Source of the DNA: an uncultured Pseudomonadales bacterium
GTDB taxonomy: Bacteria > Pseudomonadota > Gammaproteobacteria > Pseudomonadales > Azotimanducaceae
DNA length: 64,000 nucleotides
Assembly (NCBI GenBank): GCA_958296165.1
Contig: OY282447.1
Span: forward strand, 2,418,001 to 2,482,000
Direction of reading: 5' to 3'
Below the pieces are notes generated by a model. That model searched no databases. It saw only the letters and a program-made list of their open reading frames with translations, and was not told the origin of the DNA. Below are positions 1 to 9,344 of this stretch, piece after piece (within the stretch, counting starts at the first letter, position 1; each line of letters opens with the position of its first letter). The translations under genes were made by a program, and so were the position numbers.

Positions 1-1615
1 TCTGGATCAGCGAGCGTTCGGCGCGCAGGAAGCCTTCTTTGTCGGCGTCGAGAATCGCCACCAGCGACACTTCCGGCATGTCCAAGCCCTCGCGCAGCAG
101 GTTGATGCCCACCAGCACGTCGAACTTGCCCAAGCGCAGATCGCGCACGATCTCCATGCGCTCCACCGTGTCGATGTCGGAGTGCAGATAGCGCACGCGC
201 ACGCCGTGTTCGTCGAGATAGTCGGTTAGGTCCTCGGCCATGCGCTTGGTGAGGGTGGTTACCAGCACACGCTCGCCGCCGGCCACCGTGATGCGGATTT
301 CCTCGAACAGGTCGTCCACTTGCGTGGAAGCGGGCCGAACGTACACGGCCGGGTCCACCAAGCCGGTGGGCCGCACCAGCTGTTCCACCACGCTGCCAGC
401 GCGTTCGCCCTCGTACGGGCCCGGCGTGGCGGAGACGAAGATGGATTGCGGCGCCAGATTCTCCCACTCGTCGAAGCGCAGCGGCCGATTGTCCAGCGCC
501 GAGGGTAAACGGAAGCCGTACTCCACTAGCGTCTCCTTGCGCGAGCGATCGCCTTTGTACATGCCGCCAAGCTGTGGCACGGTCACATGCGATTCGTCGA
601 TGATGAGCAGGGCGTCCTTGGGCAAGTAGTCGAACAGCGTCGGCGGCGGTTCGCCCGGTTGGCGGCCGGAAAGATAGCGGGAGTAGTTCTCGATGCCGCT
701 GCAATAGCCGAGCTCCTTGATCATCTCCAAGTCGAAGCGGGTACGCTGTTCCAAGCGCTGTGCCTCGACGAGCTTGTTGGCCTTCTTGAGCACCTCCAAG
801 CGTTCGGCCAGCTCCTCTCTGATGTCGTCTATCACGGCGAGAATGCGCTCGCGCGGCGTGACGTAATGCGTTTTCGGGAAAACGGTGTAGCGGGGCACGC
901 GGGCGAGGACTTCGCCCGTCAAGGGATCGAACGTGGAGAGGTTGTCGATTTCGTCGTCGAACAGCTCAAGGCGCACCGCTTCCTTCTCCGACTCGGCCGG
1001 GAAGATGTCGATCACGTCGCCGCGCACGCGGTAGGTGCCGCGCTGGAAGGCCATGTCGTTGCGGGTGTATTGCAGTTCCGCCAAACGGCGCAGCACGTAG
1101 CGCTGATCCACATGATCGCCGCGATCGAGGTGCAGCACCATTTGTAGATACGACTGCGGATCGCCTAGGCCGTAGATGGCAGATACGGATGCGACGATCA
1201 CGGTGTCGCGCCGCTCCAACAGTGCCTTGGTGGCGGATAGCCGCATCTGCTCTATGTGCGCGTTCACCGAGGCGTCCTTCTCGATGTAGGTATCGGACGC
1301 TGGCACATAGGCTTCCGGCTGGTAGTAGTCGTAATAGGAGACGAAATACTCCACCGCGTTGCGTGGGAAGAACTCGCGGAACTCGCCGTACAGTTGCGCC
1401 GCCAGAGTCTTGTTGGGGGCCAACACCAGAGTTGGGCGCTGCACCTCGGCAATAACGTTGGCGACCGCGAACGTCTTGCCGGAGCCGGTGACGCCGAGCA
1501 GCGTCTGCTGCGCCAAGCCGGAGTGCAACCCATCCACCAGGCCGGCGATGGCGGTCGGCTGGTCGCCGGCCGGTCGGTAGTCGGCGACGACTTGAAACTC
1601 CGCAACGGATTGCAT
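1..1615 (-). CDS. uvrB: Excinuclease ABC subunit B (partial, 3' end outside window)
   Basis: Helicase-like damage-verification subunit of UvrABC nucleotide excision repair. Reading from the ATG at 1615 gives [20 protein letters not shown], the classic UvrB opening, then Walker A (GVTGSGKTF), the beta-hairpin region rich in Tyr ([10 protein letters not shown]), the DESH helicase motif (LLIIDESHV), and helicase motifs V/VI up to the window edge ([14 protein letters not shown]). About 538 residues are present; the C-terminal UvrC-binding domain lies beyond position 1. It is divergent from the transferase gene that starts at 1760. Confidence 0.97.
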   Translation of the reverse strand, partial: MQSVAEFQVVADYRPAGDQPTAIAGLVDGLHSGLAQQTLLGVTGSGKTFAVANVIAEVQRPTLVLAPNKTLAAQLYGEFREFFPRNAVEYFVSYYDYYQPEAYVPASDTYIEKDASVNAHIEQMRLSATKALLERRDTVIVASVSAIYGLGDPQSYLQMVLHLDRGDHVDQRYVLRRLAELQYTRNDMAFQRGTYRVRGDVIDIFPAESEKEAVRLELFDDEIDNLSTFDPLTGEVLARVPRYTVFPKTHYVTPRERILAVIDDIREELAERLEVLKKANKLVEAQRLEQRTRFDLEMIKELGYCSGIENYSRYLSGRQPGEPPPTLFDYLPKDALLIIDESHVTVPQLGGMYKGDRSRKETLVEYGFRLPSALDNRPLRFDEWENLAPQSIFVSATPGPYEGERAGSVVEQLVRPTGLVDPAVYVRPASTQVDDLFEEIRITVAGGERVLVTTLTKRMAEDLTDYLDEHGVRVRYLHSDIDTVERMEIVRDLRLGKFDVLVGINLLREGLDMPEVSLVAILDADKEGFLRAERSLIQ

Positions 1616-1759
1616 GGCCCAGTGTGGCCCTTTTCGACATTGCCGGTCAAACCTCGGCCGCTTCGAGCCAACGGCGTTGTCGCCGGTGCAGGGGGCTAGG
1701 TTAGTGGCCGTGATAGGCTCGTTCGCCACCCTTGCAGGCGCTTTTCGAGTTCCGCTCCG

Positions 1760-3331
1760 ATGACCGATCCACAAGCCGCCGAACACTGGCAGATCCGCAA
1801 ACCGGCGGTCCTGGGCAGGCGTGGCATGGTGGCCACCCAGCACTACATGGCTTCCGAGGCCGGTGCGAACGTGCTGCGCAAGGGCGGCAATGCAGTCGAT
1901 GCGGCGGTGGCTGCCGGGCTGGCGCTCGGCACGGTGGAACCGTGGATGAGCGGCATCGGCGGCGGCGGATACATGACCGTCTATCGTGCCGCCGAAGATC
2001 GCGTGGACGTGGTGGAGTTCGGCATGCGGGCGCCCCTTCGAGCGCAGGCCGAGGACTATCCGCTAGCCGGCGGCAGCACCGGACACGCCACCTTCAACTG
2101 GCCGAAAGTGATCAACGACGCCAACGTCCACGGCGCACTTGCGGTGGCGGTGCCGGGCCACGTCAAGGGCATGGCCTTGGCGTTGGCCGAGTTCGGCAGT
2201 TGGGATTGGCGCGACTTGATCGAACCTGCCTGCCAACTCGCGGAGGCCGGGCTGCCGGTGGACTGGTACGCCGCGCACTTGATGTCCAGCATGGCGCGCG
2301 GCCTCGCCATGTACGAGGAAACGCGGCGCGTCTACTTGGCCGACGGCCTGCCGCCCACCGCTGGCGGAGAAGGCATGCTGAACCGCTTGCCGCTCGGCAA
2401 CCTTGCCGCCACCTACCGCACGCTGCAAGCGGAAGGCCCGGACGCCTACTATCGCGGTGCGCTGGCAGAAGGCATTGCGGCGGACTTGGAAGCGGTTGGC
2501 TCTCGCATTCGGCTCGACGACCTGCACGGCTACACGGCCCGCATCGCCGCCCCGCTGGCCATACGCTACCGCGATGCGGTGGTCTACGTACCGGGCCACC
2601 TCACTGCTGGGCCAACGCTTGAGCAAGCGCTTGGCAGTCTTGCCGGGCATCTGGCGGCGGATAGCGCGGTTCCGAAGGCCGATGCCTTCGCGGCCTATGC
2701 AGACACGCTGCTGGCTGGCTATCGCTACCGCTTGCAGCATCTCGGCGAAGGCAACACTCGTGAGCCCGGCCACACTTCGCATCTCTGCGTGGCAGACGGC
2801 GACGGCAATCTGGTTTCCCTCACCCAGACGATCATGTCCGGCTTCGGCGCCCGCATCATGCTGCCGCGCTCTGGCATCCTGATGAACAACGGCATGATGT
2901 GGTTCGACCCGCGCCCGGGCGGCGCCAATTCCGTCCTCGGCGGGCGCCGTCCGCTATGCAACATGTGCCCGGTCATTGCCGGCAAGGGCGACGGCGGCAT
3001 GTTCGCGGTGGGCGCCTGCGGCGGGCGTCGCATCTTGGCCTCGGTGTTCCAGCTGGTCTCGTTCCTGATCGACTACGACATGAGCGTGGACGAAGCTGTG
3101 CATCAAGCCCGCATCGACGTGTCCGGCACGGATCTCGTCACGATCATGGAACACATGCCAGCAGGCGTAGTCGCCGCGTTGCTGCGCCGCTATGCCGAAA
3201 CCCGCATCCGCGCCAACGGCGTGTCCGGCTTCGCGTTCGCCTTGCCGCAAGTGGTGATGCGCGAGGCAAACGGCGACATGGCAGGCGGCTGCTTCGTGCC
3301 ATCGCCGAACGCGCGGGTGGTGGCTGCCTAG
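1760..3331 (+). CDS. Gamma-glutamyltransferase family protein
   Basis: Ntn-hydrolase of the GGT family, 523 residues, which transfers or hydrolyses gamma-glutamyl groups (glutathione and related compounds). The N-terminal family block [20 protein letters not shown] and the [11 protein letters not shown] segment are present. The expected self-cleavage site and nucleophile is Thr339 in [20 protein letters not shown]. The C-terminal GGRRI-type segment follows. No clear signal peptide is visible, unlike periplasmic E. coli GGT, so it may be cytoplasmic. The physiological substrate cannot be told; acylase-type members share this fold. Confidence 0.9.
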   Translation: MTDPQAAEHWQIRKPAVLGRRGMVATQHYMASEAGANVLRKGGNAVDAAVAAGLALGTVEPWMSGIGGGGYMTVYRAAEDRVDVVEFGMRAPLRAQAEDYPLAGGSTGHATFNWPKVINDANVHGALAVAVPGHVKGMALALAEFGSWDWRDLIEPACQLAEAGLPVDWYAAHLMSSMARGLAMYEETRRVYLADGLPPTAGGEGMLNRLPLGNLAATYRTLQAEGPDAYYRGALAEGIAADLEAVGSRIRLDDLHGYTARIAAPLAIRYRDAVVYVPGHLTAGPTLEQALGSLAGHLAADSAVPKADAFAAYADTLLAGYRYRLQHLGEGNTREPGHTSHLCVADGDGNLVSLTQTIMSGFGARIMLPRSGILMNNGMMWFDPRPGGANSVLGGRRPLCNMCPVIAGKGDGGMFAVGACGGRRILASVFQLVSFLIDYDMSVDEAVHQARIDVSGTDLVTIMEHMPAGVVAALLRRYAETRIRANGVSGFAFALPQVVMREANGDMAGGCFVPSPNARVVAA

Positions 3332-3339
3332 CGGTCCGT

Positions 3340-4206
3340 TCAAGCCGTTGCGCACGGTGGCGCTACATCCGCGAGCCAGCGTAGCAACGGTGTACGCCAA
3401 GCCAACACTTCCCGCATCTTCACCGTCGCAGCCCATTCGTCGGCCAGCGCATCGAGCAGGTCTGCCGCCAAGGTCGGCTGCGTGGCGAGCTCGGCCAGCG
3501 GGTTCAGGTAGATGCGGATCGTAAACAGCACGGCGCCAGATTCCGGCAGCCGCCGCAAGGTCTGTCGCTCGCAGCGCAGAAACAATCTCTCAAGAGCCAT
3601 CGGTTCGTCAGCCCTAGGGGTGCGCAGGTCCTCCGGCAGCCGGAACAGCTGGTCGGATGCGTGAATGAACCAGTTGCCACGCATGAAGATGCGACCATGC
3701 GGCAGCGCGTGGAAGAACTGGCGCATGCGCTCGCCAATGCGAACGCGCAGCGCCGGCACGGGGTCGTGGATGTCCAACAGTTCCTTGCCCAGTTTGTCGG
3801 CCAACCTCCAATAGGAGGGGCTGGAGACGCTGGCGGCGGTCAGGCGGTACTCGTCATCCACCCGTTGCAGCAGGCATACGTCTTCTTCCACCATGCGCGC
3901 CGCTGCATCGAGCGGCGCGAGCGCTTGTGGGTTGGCGGCGGCGTCATCGATATGCAAGTACATGCGCAGGTGGCCGCGGATCATCTCCAAAGCCTCGGCC
4001 TGCGCACCCTCCGAACCTGGCCGCGCCTGAAACACGAGCTCCGGGCGCTGCGCCATCTGCCGCGCCTTGTGATCGAGTCGCGCTCCTCGTTCGGCGCTCG
4101 CAACAAGCCAGGCAGCAGCTGGAATCGGTCGCAGCCCCAATTGCGGGCCACGCGGCGATGCTTGCCCCGGCCGGCGCGCATACGGCGTGAAGGCGAGCAT
4201 CGCCAA
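3340..4206 (-). CDS. DUF3445 / heme-dependent oxidative N-demethylase-like protein
   Basis: 288-residue protein of the DUF3445 family, related to the alpha subunit of heme-dependent oxidative N-demethylase. The C-terminal block is diagnostic: ERLFLRCERQTLRRLPESG followed by AVLFTIRIYLNPL. Homologues act on N-methyl groups of small molecules such as dimethylamine, but the substrate here is unknown. It lies 9 bp after the TauD-family gene at 4216-5052, same strand, so the two oxygenase-like enzymes probably form an operon. Its 3' end converges on the GGT gene with an 8-bp gap. Confidence 0.82.
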   Translation of the reverse strand: MAMLAFTPYARRPGQASPRGPQLGLRPIPAAAWLVASAERGARLDHKARQMAQRPELVFQARPGSEGAQAEALEMIRGHLRMYLHIDDAAANPQALAPLDAAARMVEEDVCLLQRVDDEYRLTAASVSSPSYWRLADKLGKELLDIHDPVPALRVRIGERMRQFFHALPHGRIFMRGNWFIHASDQLFRLPEDLRTPRADEPMALERLFLRCERQTLRRLPESGAVLFTIRIYLNPLAELATQPTLAADLLDALADEWAATVKMREVLAWRTPLLRWLADVAPPCATA

Positions 4207-4215
4207 CCCGCTCGG

Positions 4216-5052
4216 CTACGCCACTGCCTTCGGGGCGCCGCGAAGCACCGCGTCACCCTTCACGACCACCCTCGTGAGCGCTCGAGGCTCGTCGTAGTCC
4301 AAGATCGACGTGTGCATCACCGAGCGGTTGTCCCAGATGGCGAGATCGCCGGGCGACCAGCGGTGGCGATAGCAGAACTCCAAACCGGTCGTGTGTACCC
4401 ACAGGGCGTAGAGCATCAGCTTGGCGGCGTTTTCCTCGATGCCGACGATGTGCGAGGTGAACTCCGGATTGACGTACAGCGCGAGGCTGCCGCTCTCGTC
4501 GTGCAGCCGCACCACTGGATGTACGGAATCCGGCGCCTTGGCCCCAAAACGCTTGCCGCTATGGTTGGCATCGAGGCCAGCGATTGCTTCGGCATCCGGC
4601 AGGTCGCGGCGAAACATGCGCCCGCGATCCTTGGCGGCGCGGTCTAGGGCTTGCCATGCCAAGTGCTGGTTGGCGTAGCCCGTGTCGCCGCCCCAGCTAG
4701 GCAGCGTACGGGCGTGCAACATGGTGATCCATGGCGGAGTGGGGTGCCAGCTCATGTCGGAGTGCCACGCGCCGTAGCCGCGGCCGCGCACGCCGTTCCT
4801 GCTGGCGAGTATTTGCACGTAGGGGTTCTCGGCATGCGCCGAGGCGGGATGAGTGAGCAGTTCTCCCCAGGCGCAGCCAAACGCTTGCAGTTCCTCGCGG
4901 TGCAGGTTTTGGTGTGCAACGACGAGCAGGTGGTGGCGCAATAGCTCTGTGCGCAGGCTGCCGATCAAATCCGCGGACGCAGCGTGCAGATCGAGGCCAG
5001 TAATGCGCACGCCCATGGCTGGCGAGAGGGGCTCCGTCTTCAATGCTGGCAT
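4216..5052 (-). CDS. TauD/TfdA-family Fe(II)/2-oxoglutarate dioxygenase
   Basis: Non-heme iron dioxygenase, 278 residues. The metal triad is readable: His97-x-Asp99 in AWHSDMSWHP and distal His247 in NRSVMHTSILDY, followed by Arg257/Arg261 for 2-oxoglutarate binding. The family hydroxylates small acids (taurine, 2,4-D, alkyl sulfates); this substrate is not predictable. First gene of a two-gene unit with the DUF3445 protein. It is divergent from the NIPSNAP-like gene at 5119, leaving 66 bp for two promoters. Confidence 0.88.
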   Translation of the reverse strand: MPALKTEPLSPAMGVRITGLDLHAASADLIGSLRTELLRHHLLVVAHQNLHREELQAFGCAWGELLTHPASAHAENPYVQILASRNGVRGRGYGAWHSDMSWHPTPPWITMLHARTLPSWGGDTGYANQHLAWQALDRAAKDRGRMFRRDLPDAEAIAGLDANHSGKRFGAKAPDSVHPVVRLHDESGSLALYVNPEFTSHIVGIEENAAKLMLYALWVHTTGLEFCYRHRWSPGDLAIWDNRSVMHTSILDYDEPRALTRVVVKGDAVLRGAPKAVA

Positions 5053-5118
5053 GGTTGGTCGATCGAGTGGCGGCGGGTTCGGCTACAGTACGCCAACCGC
5101 GAAGCACAGGTAAAACGC

Positions 5119-5454
5119 ATGATCTACGAGATACGCAACTACCATTACGAGCCGAGCCAGATGGACGCCTACAGAGCGTGGGCGGTGAGCAAGGCGTTGC
5201 CCTACATCCGCAACCATCTGGACTTGGTAGGGTTTTGGGTACACATCGACGAGCCGCCGCAAGTAGGCGGCAAGCCGCTCGACGAGTTGGGATCCGCCAC
5301 GGTGACTTGGATCATTCGTTGGAACGACATTGCCACCAGGCACCGTGTGATGGGCGAGGTGTTCGGCTCGGAGCAGTGGCAGGAGATCATGGCCGCCAAT
5401 CCAGGGCAGCAGAACTACCACCGCACCGAGGCGAAGTTCGCGCAGGCACTGTAG
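5119..5454 (+). CDS. NIPSNAP-like dimeric alpha-beta-barrel protein
   Basis: Small protein of 111 residues beginning MIYEIRNYHYEPSQM, a common opening of NIPSNAP/ferredoxin-like alpha-beta proteins. I start at the ATG at 5119; an open frame continues upstream to 4984 but overlaps the divergent TauD gene and lacks family similarity. No catalytic residues can be assigned; members are often auxiliary to catabolic enzymes. The glycosyltransferase gene follows after 34 bp. Confidence 0.7.
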   Translation: MIYEIRNYHYEPSQMDAYRAWAVSKALPYIRNHLDLVGFWVHIDEPPQVGGKPLDELGSATVTWIIRWNDIATRHRVMGEVFGSEQWQEIMAANPGQQNYHRTEAKFAQAL

Positions 5455-5488
5455 CAGGCGCAGCAAAGGCGACTCGCCGGCTGGCGCC

Positions 5489-6574
5489 ATGCCGCCAACG
5501 GAAGCAATCCTCGTGCCCGTGCTGAACGAGGAAGGCGCCATTGGCCCGTTCTTGACGGAGCTGGCACCCCACGCCGTGGGACGCCAAGTGTGTCTGCTAG
5601 ACAGCGGCTCGCACGATCGCACGGTGGCAGAGGCGCAGTCCGCGGCGCGCGAATGCGACGTCGATTTGGCCGTGGTGAATTGCCCGCCGGGCTTGGCTTT
5701 GGCCATTCGCTTTGGCGTCGAGCAGGTTGCCGAGCAGCATCTAGCGGTGATCGACGGCGACGGTCAACACGAGCCGGAAGTGCTCGACCGGCTGTTTCAG
5801 GCCCTGCGCGACGGCAGCGATCTCGCGGTGGGTTCGCGGTTTGTCGCCGGCTCTTCGGTGGCCGAGGATTGGCCCCGCTACCGCCAAGCAGCGTCGGCGG
5901 CCTTTCTCACGCTGGTGCGTACGGCAGTGCGCTGCCACGACGTCCGTGATCCTCTCTCCGGCTGCTTCGCCTTGCAGCGCCAAGCCTGGCAGCAGGCGGC
6001 GCCTCGTTTCGAGACCGGCGGCTACAAGTTTCTGTTGGATTTCCTTGCGTCGTCGCCGCGGCTGCGCGTAGCCGAGCGCCCGCTTGCGTTTCGCGCTCGG
6101 CGCGTCGGGCGCAGCAAGCTCTCGTTTGCCGTCTGCTGGGAGTTGCTGGTTTCCATAGCAAGGGGCGTGCTGCGCGCCACGGTGCCAAGACGTTGGATCA
6201 GCTTTGGCGGCGTGGGCGCGATAGGAACCGCCACGGACACGTTGTTCACCGGCATCGCCTACGGACTGTTCGACCTGCCGTTCGCGCTGGCGCGCCCGGC
6301 CGGCATTCTCGCCGGCATGACGCAGAACTATCTTCTCAACAACCTGCTGACCTTCAGCGATCGCCGCCATCGCGGCCTTGCCGCGTGCATGCGCGGGTGG
6401 GGTCTTTACGCCGCCGCGCAGTCTGTAGGCTCGGTGGTGAACTGGGCCGTGTCGGTAGGAACGCACGCGCTCGGCACGCCGTGGTTCATCGCCTCGATGC
6501 TGGGCGTTGCAGCCGGCGTCGTGGTCAATTTCCTCACGGCCACCAAGCTCGTGTGGCGCAAGGAGCGCACTTAG
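5489..6574 (+). CDS. GT2 glycosyltransferase fused to GtrA-like membrane domain
   Basis: 361 residues. The N-terminal part (about 1-220) is a DPM1-like family-2 glycosyltransferase: VLNEEGAIGPFL nucleotide-binding start, DGDGQHEPE carrying the DxD metal site, GSRF loop. From about residue 225 four hydrophobic segments form a GtrA-like domain (WISFGGVGAIGTATDT, TQNYLLNNLLTF). Such fusions probably glycosylate polyprenyl phosphate and pass the lipid-linked sugar across the inner membrane for cell-surface decoration. Sugar and acceptor are unknown. Confidence 0.88.
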   Translation: MPPTEAILVPVLNEEGAIGPFLTELAPHAVGRQVCLLDSGSHDRTVAEAQSAARECDVDLAVVNCPPGLALAIRFGVEQVAEQHLAVIDGDGQHEPEVLDRLFQALRDGSDLAVGSRFVAGSSVAEDWPRYRQAASAAFLTLVRTAVRCHDVRDPLSGCFALQRQAWQQAAPRFETGGYKFLLDFLASSPRLRVAERPLAFRARRVGRSKLSFAVCWELLVSIARGVLRATVPRRWISFGGVGAIGTATDTLFTGIAYGLFDLPFALARPAGILAGMTQNYLLNNLLTFSDRRHRGLAACMRGWGLYAAAQSVGSVVNWAVSVGTHALGTPWFIASMLGVAAGVVVNFLTATKLVWRKERT

Positions 6575-6645
6575 CCTAGCTGGATCGGGCCACGCAGCGC
6601 CGGCGTGTCTGGATGCGGGTTGTTCTAGATATAGAATGCCCGGCC

Positions 6646-6942
6646 ATGATCGGCGTCACTATGGTTGCCGCCAACACCTACGAGGCGGTGGTGGAACGCG
6701 GCGGCATACGCAGCAGCCACCGGGTGACGCTCTCGCCTGAGTGCTATCGCACCCTATGCGGCGGGGCGTTTACGCACGAGTGGGTAATCGTGCAAGTGTT
6801 GCGGTTTCTGCGCGAACGCGAGCCGCACGGCGCCGTCGCAGACGAGTTCGACGTCGAGGATATCCGCGCTCGCCATGCCGACTTCGACGCCGACATCGTG
6901 CGTCGCCTAGGGACTACTCCTGCCAGCCGTTCCAGTGCGTGA
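6646..6942 (+). CDS. Small conserved hypothetical protein
   Basis: About 98 residues from the ATG at 6646 (MIGVTMVAANTYEAVVERGG); starts at 6613 and 6661 are also possible. The middle (RVTLSPECYRTLCGG, VLRFLREREPHGAVADEFDV) resembles a small uncharacterised family with a pattern like EFLLEREPxxSILxxFDL seen in many bacteria. No known function. Its 3' end overlaps the convergent nitroreductase gene by 29 bp. Confidence 0.55.
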   Translation: MIGVTMVAANTYEAVVERGGIRSSHRVTLSPECYRTLCGGAFTHEWVIVQVLRFLREREPHGAVADEFDVEDIRARHADFDADIVRRLGTTPASRSSA

Positions 6943-7558
6943 TGTCCGCGGTAGGCGGGCGCTCGGCCGGCTTGAAGCTTGTGCCGAGCGTATACGCCAC
7001 CGGCAGCAGCGCGGCCTGCACGACGTTTTCCGGGATGCCCAGTATCTCCGCCGCTTCCCGCTCGAAGGCCAAGTGCAGGGTGGTGAGGCAGGAACCCAAG
7101 CCGCGCGCCCGCAGCGCCAGCTGGAAACTCCACACCGCTGGATAGATCGACGCGTAGTAGCCGCCGATGGCCGGCACCGCAGCACCCGCTGGCGGACGTC
7201 CGGCAAGGCACGGGACGACATGCACCGGCACTTCGTGCAGGTGTTCCATCAGATACAGCGCTGAACTGAACACACGCGCCGTCTGCGCACTGCCGGCTTG
7301 CTGCGCTTGGCCGCTGGCCGCTGTCAGATAGGCTTCGCCGCCGCGCCGGTACAGGTCGGCAAGGGCTTGGCGCTTGCCGGCGTCGTCCACCACCACCCAG
7401 CGCCAGTTCTGGGTATTCGAGCCGGTGGGGGCCTGCACGGCGAGATCCAGGCACTCGCCGATGATCTGGCGTGGCACCGGGCGGCTCAAGTCGAGGCGTT
7501 TGCGCACCGCGCGAGTGGTGGAGAGCAGCGTGTCGCAGGTTTCGATGTCTAGGGTCAA
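6914..7558 (-). CDS. Nitroreductase-family flavoprotein
   Basis: FMN-dependent NAD(P)H oxidoreductase, 214 residues. The FMN-binding opening TTRAVRKRLDLSRPV and the second block QAPTGSNTQNWRWVVV are typical, as is the C-terminal GLGSCLTTLHLAF segment. It starts with TTG, supported by GGAGG 7 nt upstream (7567-7571 on the plus strand as cctcc). The substrate may be a nitroaromatic, quinone or enone; this cannot be resolved. Confidence 0.9.
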   Translation of the reverse strand: MTLDIETCDTLLSTTRAVRKRLDLSRPVPRQIIGECLDLAVQAPTGSNTQNWRWVVVDDAGKRQALADLYRRGGEAYLTAASGQAQQAGSAQTARVFSSALYLMEHLHEVPVHVVPCLAGRPPAGAAVPAIGGYYASIYPAVWSFQLALRARGLGSCLTTLHLAFEREAAEILGIPENVVQAALLPVAYTLGTSFKPAERPPTADITHWNGWQE

Positions 7559-7584
7559 GGCGGTTCCTCCGTTGGTGTCGATCG

Positions 7585-8304
7585 TTATGGCGGCGCAGCT
7601 ACGGTGCCGGCCTTCAACAGCGCCTTCAACGCTTCGCGCTTGGCGAGGGGCGAGAGCCGTTCCGCATTGTCGCGCACATAGTCGATCACGAATGCGGGGC
7701 GTGTGTAAGAGTAGTTGCGCAAGGCCCAGCCGATGCCTTTGCGCAGAAAGAACTCCTGCTTAGAAATGGACGGCTCGATGACGGCGCGCAGCAGATCTTC
7801 GTCGGTGGAATCCTTGCACTTGAGCTGGGCGAGGATGGCGGCGCGGCGCTTCCAGACGTTCTCGCATTCGGCCCAGCGCAGCAGCTCCGGCTTGGTCTCG
7901 TCGGGATGCGTGCGCAGCATCGCGCCGACGGCGTTTGGAGCTATGGCGTCCACGTAGTCCCACCAAGCCCCGGTGACCACCAGATCCTCTACCAGCGGCC
8001 AGCGCTGCGGCGTTAGCCAGCCGCTGTAGCGCCGCGCCAGCAGCACTTCGATGGCGGCGTAGCGCTGTTCGCGGTGGCTGGCGTTGCGCCACAGCCTGAG
8101 GATGGCAGCCTCCCAAAACTCGACTTCGGCGAACGGATGGCGCGGCAGTATCGCGGCGACTAGCTGGCGCACGCGCGGCACCGTGACGCCGTGAAAAGGC
8201 AAGGCGGACTTCATGTATGCCTGCTGGCGGCGCGCGCGTTGCGGATCGCCGCCACGCCGGAGGGCCGAGGCGAGCTCGGCAGCCAGCGCGACGGGCGCAA
8301 GCAC
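7585..8304 (-). CDS. DNA alkylation repair protein, AlkD-like
   Basis: HEAT-like repeat DNA glycosylase family that removes N3/N7-alkylated purines. Recognisable blocks: QQAYMKSALPFHGVTVPRVR near the N-terminus, EFWEAAILRLWRNASHREQRY, and EFFLRKGIGWALRNYSYTRP near the C-terminus with the conserved KGIGWALR motif. I prefer the GTG at 8304; the frame stays open to an ATG at 8382, but that stretch contains two perfect hairpins (8321-8365) and overlaps the upstream gene's stop. Last gene of trmB-nadE-MBL-alkD. Confidence 0.87.
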   Translation of the reverse strand: MLAPVALAAELASALRRGGDPQRARRQQAYMKSALPFHGVTVPRVRQLVAAILPRHPFAEVEFWEAAILRLWRNASHREQRYAAIEVLLARRYSGWLTPQRWPLVEDLVVTGAWWDYVDAIAPNAVGAMLRTHPDETKPELLRWAECENVWKRRAAILAQLKCKDSTDEDLLRAVIEPSISKQEFFLRKGIGWALRNYSYTRPAFVIDYVRDNAERLSPLAKREALKALLKAGTVAAPP

Positions 8305-8320
8305 CCCTGCCCGTTCCGCG

Positions 8321-8343
8321 GCGATTTCGCCCCGCGAAATCGC
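8321..8343. repeat. Perfect hairpin, 10-bp stem
   Basis: GCGATTTCGC and GCGAAATCGC separated by three bases (8331-8333). It lies just downstream of the MBL-protein stop codon and beside a second hairpin. No T-run follows on either strand, so it is not a standard intrinsic terminator; it may stabilise the transcript end or be a small repetitive palindrome. Confidence 0.7.
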
Positions 8344-8345
8344 GG

Positions 8346-8365
8346 GCGACCGCGCAAGCGGTCGC
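8346..8365. repeat. Perfect hairpin, 8-bp stem
   Basis: GCGACCGC and GCGGTCGC around a four-base loop (8354-8357). It sits one base from the stop codon of the MBL-fold gene (8367-8369) and two bases from the 10-bp hairpin. Together the pair looks like a two-unit palindromic element between two genes of one operon. Confidence 0.7.
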
Positions 8366-8366
8366 G

Positions 8367-9344
8367 TTACAGCCCCCAACATTCCAACTCGTTGCCGAAC
8401 ACCAGCGCACCGTCGTAGTGCGCCTCAATGGCGGTGCGCGAGGCCCTCTCGCGGCCCAAGGTGCGGCTTGTGCGGTGGCCGAGCACCAGCATGCGCGCAC
8501 CGGCCCTGGCGGCGATGCGGCCTATCTGCGAAGGAATCGCGAAGCGCTGCCGGGCGTCGCCGCGAGCGTCCTCTTGAATCGCGTGATGGACGATCAGCGC
8601 GTTCGCATCTTTGGCGAAGTCCGCGATTACGTCCTTGCGATTGCTGAAGCCGCCGGCGAACACCAGCGTAAAGCCGCCCACCTTCACGCGCCACGCCAGC
8701 GTCGGTAAACCGCCGTGGTGGACAGGCACAGCGGCCAAGGCGATGTTCTCAGTGCCATATTGCGCCCACCGGCGGTTGCCGATGGCCGCCACGTCGCGCA
8801 CGGAGACCTTGTAGCCGCCTGGCGAGCGGAAGGTCAGGTAGCCCGCCAACTGCGGATAGAGGCCGTCCTCGCCGATCATGCGCTGCGCGAAAGCTGTCAT
8901 GGAGTCGCCGTTGGGGTCGGCCGGGCCGAACACCGGCAGCAGGCGCTCGCGGCCAGAGTCCGCGCCGCCTTCGACCAAGCTGGCGAAATCGGAGCTGGTG
9001 TGGGGGCGCAGGTGGGTGAAGACGACCGCGTCCAAGTCCTCGAAGCGGGCGCCCGCTTCGTCGAAGCGCAGCGTCGAGCCAGGGCCGACGTTCACCATCA
9101 AGCGGACGTTTTCGTTCACCCACACCAAGTAGCTCGCCGCGCCGCGCTGATCCGTTAGCTCCGGCCCGCCGGAGCCAAGGATTTGCAGCCAAACGCCTTC
9201 GTCGCCGCAATAGCTCAGCAGTTCGACAGCCGCGCAAGGGAGTGCGCAAGTCGTCAGCGCGAATGCGACCAGCGTGCGCGCGAACGCAATCAACGAACGA
9301 ATAGGCCGTCGTCGGCCGGCGGAGTGAGGAGTGCTGTTCGTCAT
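8367..9344 (-). CDS. Exported metallo-beta-lactamase-fold protein with degenerate metal site
   Basis: 325 residues; basic start then a hydrophobic stretch (IAFARTLVAFALTTCALPCA, about 19-38) suggests a signal peptide. The rest follows the MBL hydrolase pattern (LQILGSGGPE, VNVGPGSTLRFDEAG, VHHGGLPTLAWRV). The metal motif expected as THxHxDH reads THLRPHTSSD from Thr110, so only the first His remains, and the usual GD near the C-terminal half reads AGGF. Hydrolase activity is therefore doubtful. Its ATG overlaps the nadE stop by one base (TAATG), so translation is probably coupled. Confidence 0.83.
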   Translation of the reverse strand: MTNSTPHSAGRRRPIRSLIAFARTLVAFALTTCALPCAAVELLSYCGDEGVWLQILGSGGPELTDQRGAASYLVWVNENVRLMVNVGPGSTLRFDEAGARFEDLDAVVFTHLRPHTSSDFASLVEGGADSGRERLLPVFGPADPNGDSMTAFAQRMIGEDGLYPQLAGYLTFRSPGGYKVSVRDVAAIGNRRWAQYGTENIALAAVPVHHGGLPTLAWRVKVGGFTLVFAGGFSNRKDVIADFAKDANALIVHHAIQEDARGDARQRFAIPSQIGRIAARAGARMLVLGHRTSRTLGRERASRTAIEAHYDGALVFGNELECWGL

